A stretch of DNA of 8,556 nt from JBDTYT01 sp040005555 (GTDB taxonomy: Bacteria; Actinomycetota; UBA4738; HRBIN12). A program made the position numbers and the translations under genes. The DNA is taken from NCBI GenBank assembly GCA_040005555.1, contig JBDTYT010000070.1, positions 1-8,556 on the forward strand, written 5' to 3'. This document shows, one piece after another, positions 5,120 to 8,556 of this stretch (within the stretch, counting starts at the first letter, position 1; each line of letters starts with the position of its first letter). The notes beneath the pieces are model-generated. The model saw only the letters and a program-made list of their open reading frames with translations, was not told where the DNA came from and ran no database searches.

Positions 5120-6361
5120 GTGCTCGCGACCGTTCCCGTTCCGCCGAAGCGGCTCGATGATTACGTCGACTCGGCCGGTGAGGAAGCCGTCGATCGTCTG
5201 CGCGAGGTCGCACGGCCGCTCGCCGGGTCCCGGCTCCTCATGATCAATAGCACCGCGTTCGGCGGAGGGGTGGCCGAACTGCTCTTCACGCAGGTGGCGC
5301 TCCTGCAGGATCTCGGGATCGAGACGACCTGGGCGGTCCTTGAGGGATCCGACGATTACTACGCGGTCACGAAGGCCGTCCACAACGCGCTCCAAGGTGC
5401 GCCGCTCGCGTGGACCTCGGAGATGGAGAGGATCTACCGAGAGCGGATCCGAGCGAACGCGGCACAGCTCACGGAGGCGTTCGACGTGGTCTTCGTCCAC
5501 GACCCACAGCCCGCGGCGCTCATCGAGATCTTGGAGGACGAAGACCGCAAGGAGGGTCGATGGCTGTGGCGGTGCCACATCGACCTCTCCACGCCGCACC
5601 CGCCCGTGTGGGCCTTCTTCGAGCCGATCGTGAACCGCTACGGGGCCGCGATCTTCACGATGGAGGCCTTCTCGCAGCCTGGGGTCACCGCGCCGGTCGC
5701 GTTCGTCCCACCCTCGATCGATCCGATCTCGCCGAAGAACTCGCCGATGAATGACGAGACCATGCATGAAGTGCTCACGGCGTACGGGATCGATCCGCAG
5801 CGTCCGATGATCACGCAGGTCTCGCGTTTCGACCCCTGGAAGGACCCCCTCGGCGTGATCGACGCGTTCCGCCTGGCCCGCGAAGAGCACCCCGAGCTCC
5901 AACTCGTGATGGCGGGCTCGATGGCGAGCGACGACCCCGAGGGCATGGAGTTCCTCGACCGCACCGAAGCCCACCGCGAAGGCGACCCCGACATCCACCT
6001 CCTCACGAACCTGCACAACGTCGGCAACCTCGAGGTGAACGCCTTCCAGAGCGCCTCAGCCGTGGTGGTGCAGAAGTCGACCCGCGAGGGATTCGGGCTC
6101 GTCGTGTCCGAGGGGATGTGGAAGGGAAAACCGGTCGTGGGAGGTGATGTCGGCGGGATCACACTCCAGATCGAAGACGGCGTGTGCGGCTACCTGGTGG
6201 ACTCGGTCGAGACCTGCGCCGCAAAGATCTCGGAGCTGATCGCCGATCCCGACTTGCGCGAGCGCATGGGTCGGGCAGGCCGCGATCGAGTTCGCGATCG
6301 GTTCCTCTGCCTCCGAGAGATCGAGGACTACCTGAGGTTGTTGTCCCCCCCACATGAATGA
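5120..6361 (+). CDS. treT: Trehalose glycosyltransferring synthase, TreT-type (GT4)
   Basis: Predicted cytoplasmic GT-B glycosyltransferase making trehalose directly from NDP-glucose and glucose. The 413-residue length is typical of TreT. Features, numbered from the GTG start: INSTAFGGGVAEL (42-54) with the glycine-rich acceptor loop, TKAVHNALQG (84-93), the HDPQPAAL segment (127-134), RCHIDLSTPHPPVW (151-164), the donor-site QVSRFDPWKDP with R236 and K241, and the EX7E signature EGFGLVVSE (323-331) that contacts the nucleotide sugar. The INST-GGGVAE plus HNALQG combination separates TreT from generic GT4 and trehalose phosphorylase-type enzymes, but a trehalose phosphorylase cannot be excluded. 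A TTG at 5102 in the same frame would add six residues; GTG 5120 is preferred because the family's N-terminal pattern starts there, though neither has a clear ribosome binding site. Its last 8 bases overlap otsA. Confidence 0.88.
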   Translation: MLATVPVPPKRLDDYVDSAGEEAVDRLREVARPLAGSRLLMINSTAFGGGVAELLFTQVALLQDLGIETTWAVLEGSDDYYAVTKAVHNALQGAPLAWTSEMERIYRERIRANAAQLTEAFDVVFVHDPQPAALIEILEDEDRKEGRWLWRCHIDLSTPHPPVWAFFEPIVNRYGAAIFTMEAFSQPGVTAPVAFVPPSIDPISPKNSPMNDETMHEVLTAYGIDPQRPMITQVSRFDPWKDPLGVIDAFRLAREEHPELQLVMAGSMASDDPEGMEFLDRTEAHREGDPDIHLLTNLHNVGNLEVNAFQSASAVVVQKSTREGFGLVVSEGMWKGKPVVGGDVGGITLQIEDGVCGYLVDSVETCAAKISELIADPDLRERMGRAGRDRVRDRFLCLREIEDYLRLLSPPHE

Positions 6362-7838
6362 GCGCGTGTCCGTCATCGTCGCGTCGAACCGTGGCCCGGT
6401 GGCCTTCGAGCGGGACGAGCGCGGCGAGCTCGAGGCCCGTCGCGGCTCAGGGGGACTGGTCACCGCGCTGACGGGAGCGCTGCACGCGGCGGAGGGGCTC
6501 TGGGTGGCGGCCGCGATGTCCGACGGAGACCGAGAAGCGGCCCGAGCCGCTCCCGGCGGCGTGATCGACATGCGAGCGCATGGATCGGCATACCGGTTGC
6601 GGTACCTCGATATCCCGGCCGACACGTACGACGGCTACTACAACCTGATCTCGAACGGCATCTTGTGGTTCGCGCATCACTACCTGTGGGACGCGGTCCG
6701 GACACCTTCGTTCGGCGACAAGGAGCTCCACGCGTGGGACGACTACGTCGACGTGAACCAGCGCTTCGCCGAGGTCCTCGCCGAGGAAGGCGGGCGGCAG
6801 CCCGGCAGGCCCGTGTACCTCGTGCAGGATTACCATCTGGCACTCGTGCCGAGGATGCTGCGCGAGCTCGTGCCGGATTCGCTCATCGCGCACTTCTCGC
6901 ATACGTCGATCGCGGGGCCGACGTATCTGCGCATCCTGCCGACGGCGATGCACGACGCCCTCTTGCGGGGGATGCTCGGGGCTGATGTCCTCGGGTTCCA
7001 CGCGCAAGCGTGGGCGGAAAACTTCTTGATGTCGTCGAGATCGCTCCCCGGCGTCCGGGCCGACCTCGCGCGCTCGAGGATCGGGGTCGACGGCCGGCAG
7101 GTTCTGGTCCGCATCCACCCCATCTCGGTGGACGCACGCGCTCTGCGTGAGTCGGCCACGGAACCGCAGGCCCGCCGCCGACGGCGAGAGATCAACCGCT
7201 GGAGGGGCAATCAGCGGCTCATCCTGCGGGTCGACCGGTTGGAGCTCTCGAAGAACATCGTCCGGGGGTTCCAGGCGTACGAGCTCCTCTTGCACCGGAA
7301 ACGTGCTTGGCGAGGCAGGGTGGCGTTCCTGGCCCTGCTCTCGCCGTCCCGGATGGAACTCGACGCATATCGCACGTACGCGGAGGAATGCCTCGCCGAG
7401 GCCGAGCGCATCAACCACGAGCTCGGCGAGCCGGACTGGTCCCCGATCGACATCAGGGTGCTGGACGACTACGTGGGCGCCGTGGCCGCGTACGGCCTCT
7501 ACGACGTGCTGATGGTGAACCCGGTCATCGACGGGATGAACCTCGTCGCCATGGAGGGCCCGTTGCTGAACCGGCGCCACGGCGTGCTCGTCCTCTCACG
7601 CAACGCCGGCGCCTTCGGGCGGCTCGGCAGGTACGCCGTGCCGGTGAACCCATTCGACATCGGCGAGATGGCGGACGCCCTGGGAACGGCTCTCGACATG
7701 CCGATGGATGAACGACAGCGACGCGCGCGTGGGTTGTCCCGCCTCGTGCTCTCGAACCCCCCCGAGCGTTGGGTGGGCGGGCAGCTCGAGGACCTCGAGC
7801 AAGCCCGCCGGCGCCGGGCCTCGGCTCAAGCGAGCTGA
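6354..7838 (+). CDS. otsA: Trehalose-6-phosphate synthase, divergent GT20 (OtsA-like)
   Basis: Predicted to transfer glucose from NDP-glucose to glucose-6-phosphate, giving trehalose-6-phosphate. The 494 residues match the family. GT20 landmarks are VIVASNRGPVAF (8-18), the glycine loop GSGGLVTAL (31-39), VQDYHLALVP (157-166), H183 (aligning with E. coli H154), the donor-phosphate pair R295/K300 in VDRLELSK, and DGMNLVAMEG with D393 and E401. Departures from typical OtsA include HTSIAGP (183-189) where HIPFPTP is usual, and VQDYHL for VHDYHL. A very basic stretch, RRRRRE, lies at 274-279. The ATG overlaps the end of treT by 8 bases, implying translational coupling; GTG 6366 is a possible later start. 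The OtsB-type phosphatase next door supports trehalose-6-phosphate as product; glucosylglycerol-phosphate synthase or a pseudo-glycosyltransferase of the same family are the alternatives. Confidence 0.88.
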   Translation: MNERVSVIVASNRGPVAFERDERGELEARRGSGGLVTALTGALHAAEGLWVAAAMSDGDREAARAAPGGVIDMRAHGSAYRLRYLDIPADTYDGYYNLISNGILWFAHHYLWDAVRTPSFGDKELHAWDDYVDVNQRFAEVLAEEGGRQPGRPVYLVQDYHLALVPRMLRELVPDSLIAHFSHTSIAGPTYLRILPTAMHDALLRGMLGADVLGFHAQAWAENFLMSSRSLPGVRADLARSRIGVDGRQVLVRIHPISVDARALRESATEPQARRRRREINRWRGNQRLILRVDRLELSKNIVRGFQAYELLLHRKRAWRGRVAFLALLSPSRMELDAYRTYAEECLAEAERINHELGEPDWSPIDIRVLDDYVGAVAAYGLYDVLMVNPVIDGMNLVAMEGPLLNRRHGVLVLSRNAGAFGRLGRYAVPVNPFDIGEMADALGTALDMPMDERQRRARGLSRLVLSNPPERWVGGQLEDLEQARRRRASAQAS

Positions 7839-8556
7839 CGCAGGAGCTCGACGAGGCCCACGGGGCCCTCGACCGCGATGTCCGCCCGATCGAGCAGCGC
7901 CTGAGGTGTCTCGGCCCCGCGGACGGCAACGCGCACGACGAACAGTCCCCGATGTTCCAAACGGTCGAGCCCCGCGAAACCGTCGAGGTCGGCAACGTCG
8001 TCGCCCGCGTACAGGACGGCCTCCAGCGCCGACTCGCCCGCGATGCGCTCGATCGTCGCCCCCTTCATCGGGCGGTCCGGAGGCACGAGCTCGATCACCA
8101 TCTTGCCCTCGACGAGCTCGAGCCCGTTCTCCGTGGCGACGTTCTGGAGGGCGACGACGAGCTTCCTTCGCGCGGCCGCGGGATCCGGCGCCTGCCGGTA
8201 GTGCACGGCGACCGAAACTCCCTTGTCCTCGGCCCAGGCTTCGGGGACGACGGCGACGGCCGACGCGACGAGCGGGGCGACCGAGGCGAGGAGCTCAGGC
8301 GCCGCCTCTTGCATCCCGTAGAGACCCGCGAAGCTCACGCCTGGCACCTCGAGGAGCGCGGCCGCCTCCTCGGAGCGACGTCCCGTGATCACGGCCACCA
8401 CGCGGAACGCCCTCACGAGCGCCGCGAGGACCTCGCGTGTCCCCTCGACGGGCCGCGCTCGGTGCGGGCGGTCGACGATCTCGGCCAGGGTGCCGTCGAA
8501 ATCGAGAAGGACGCCCGCCGCGGACGCGCGAGCGCGGAACGCTGCGAGGTCAGGCC
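7826..8556 (-). CDS. otsB: Trehalose-6-phosphate phosphatase (OtsB, HAD superfamily), partial at 5' end
   Basis: HAD-superfamily phosphatase predicted to dephosphorylate trehalose-6-phosphate to trehalose. 242 residues are visible; the frame is open to the right edge, so the start codon lies beyond 8556, probably by only a few codons. HAD motifs: I is LLDFDGTLAEI, with nucleophile and acid/base Asp at visible residues 18 and 20; II is VITGRR (Thr 57); III is the Lys of PPDRPMKGATI (164); IV is YAGDDVADLDGF (Asp 185/186). KGVSVAVHYRQA and GLYGMQEA are OtsB family signatures of the cap and core. It faces the treT/otsA operon, and its stop codon lies inside the end of otsA, a 13-base 3' overlap with no room for a terminator. 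It must be transcribed from its own promoter to the right. The GTG at 8416 is an internal Val, not the start, because the essential DFDGT motif lies upstream of it. Confidence 0.94.
   Translation of the reverse strand, partial: PDLAAFRARASAAGVLLDFDGTLAEIVDRPHRARPVEGTREVLAALVRAFRVVAVITGRRSEEAAALLEVPGVSFAGLYGMQEAAPELLASVAPLVASAVAVVPEAWAEDKGVSVAVHYRQAPDPAAARRKLVVALQNVATENGLELVEGKMVIELVPPDRPMKGATIERIAGESALEAVLYAGDDVADLDGFAGLDRLEHRGLFVVRVAVRGAETPQALLDRADIAVEGPVGLVELLRQLA

Noticed and set aside
5075..6016. Minus-strand open frame of 313 codons opposite treT
   Set aside because: It is antisense to intact TreT motifs, its composition is that of a shadow frame, and it has no ribosome binding site or recognisable domain.
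6447..7580. Minus-strand open frame of 377 codons opposite otsA
   Set aside because: It has His/Arg/Val-rich shadow composition and lies fully within the GT20 coding region, whose motifs are all in the plus frame.
8414..8416. GTG as the start of a 196-residue OtsB
   Set aside because: The frame continues open to the window edge, and the essential HAD motif DFDGT lies upstream of this codon.
1..8556. CRISPR array, insertion sequence, tRNA or rRNA, or a defence system
   Set aside because: No spaced direct repeats, transposase motifs, tRNA cloverleaf or rRNA segments were seen in reading both strands; nearly all the DNA is accounted for by housekeeping and stress genes.

Overview
This high-GC window (C/G-rich third codon positions, GTG/TTG starts, strong AGGAGG-type ribosome binding sites) looks like chromosomal DNA of an actinobacterium, probably an uncultivated or deep-branching lineage of Actinomycetota. 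The basis is the combination of a CIRCE-controlled groEL with no groES beside it, a PPOX-class enzyme of the F420-type subfamily, a DUF5679 zinc ribbon and a TreT/OtsA/OtsB trehalose cluster. The taxonomic call is inference.

Left part (1-3648, all on the minus strand): the first ~387 codons of groEL (3' end outside the window) sit behind a CIRCE operator and a good sigma70-type promoter. Upstream lie a small PPOX-fold enzyme and a complete AMP-forming acetyl-CoA synthetase (acs). acs and the PPOX gene overlap by 4 bases (GTGA) and are probably cotranscribed; groEL has its own heat-shock promoter.

Middle (3649-4669): acs diverges from a 51-residue zinc-ribbon gene (DUF5679 type). The acs leader carries a 10-bp perfect inverted repeat ending at the ribosome binding site, plus a competing upstream stem. 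The zinc-ribbon gene converges on an Rrf2-family regulator with a Cys triad, and a GC-rich hairpin lies between them. The Rrf2 gene has a clear promoter (TTGACA-17-TACATT) and a TTG start.

Right part (4670-8556): a single-domain response regulator, a TreT-type trehalose glycosyltransferase and a GT20 trehalose-6-phosphate synthase (OtsA-like) run rightward as a likely operon. They meet, tail to tail with a 13-bp overlap, a leftward OtsB-type trehalose-6-phosphate phosphatase whose first few codons lie beyond the window. The region therefore encodes both the one-step (NDP-glucose + glucose) and the two-step (via trehalose-6-phosphate) route to trehalose, headed by a receiver-only signalling protein.

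Most of the window is recognisable housekeeping and stress metabolism. I found no mobile element, CRISPR array, tRNA or rRNA. The less ordinary points are the possible acs leader switch, the divergent motifs of the GT20 enzyme, the atypical Cys spacing in the Rrf2 protein, and the arrangement of the trehalose locus.
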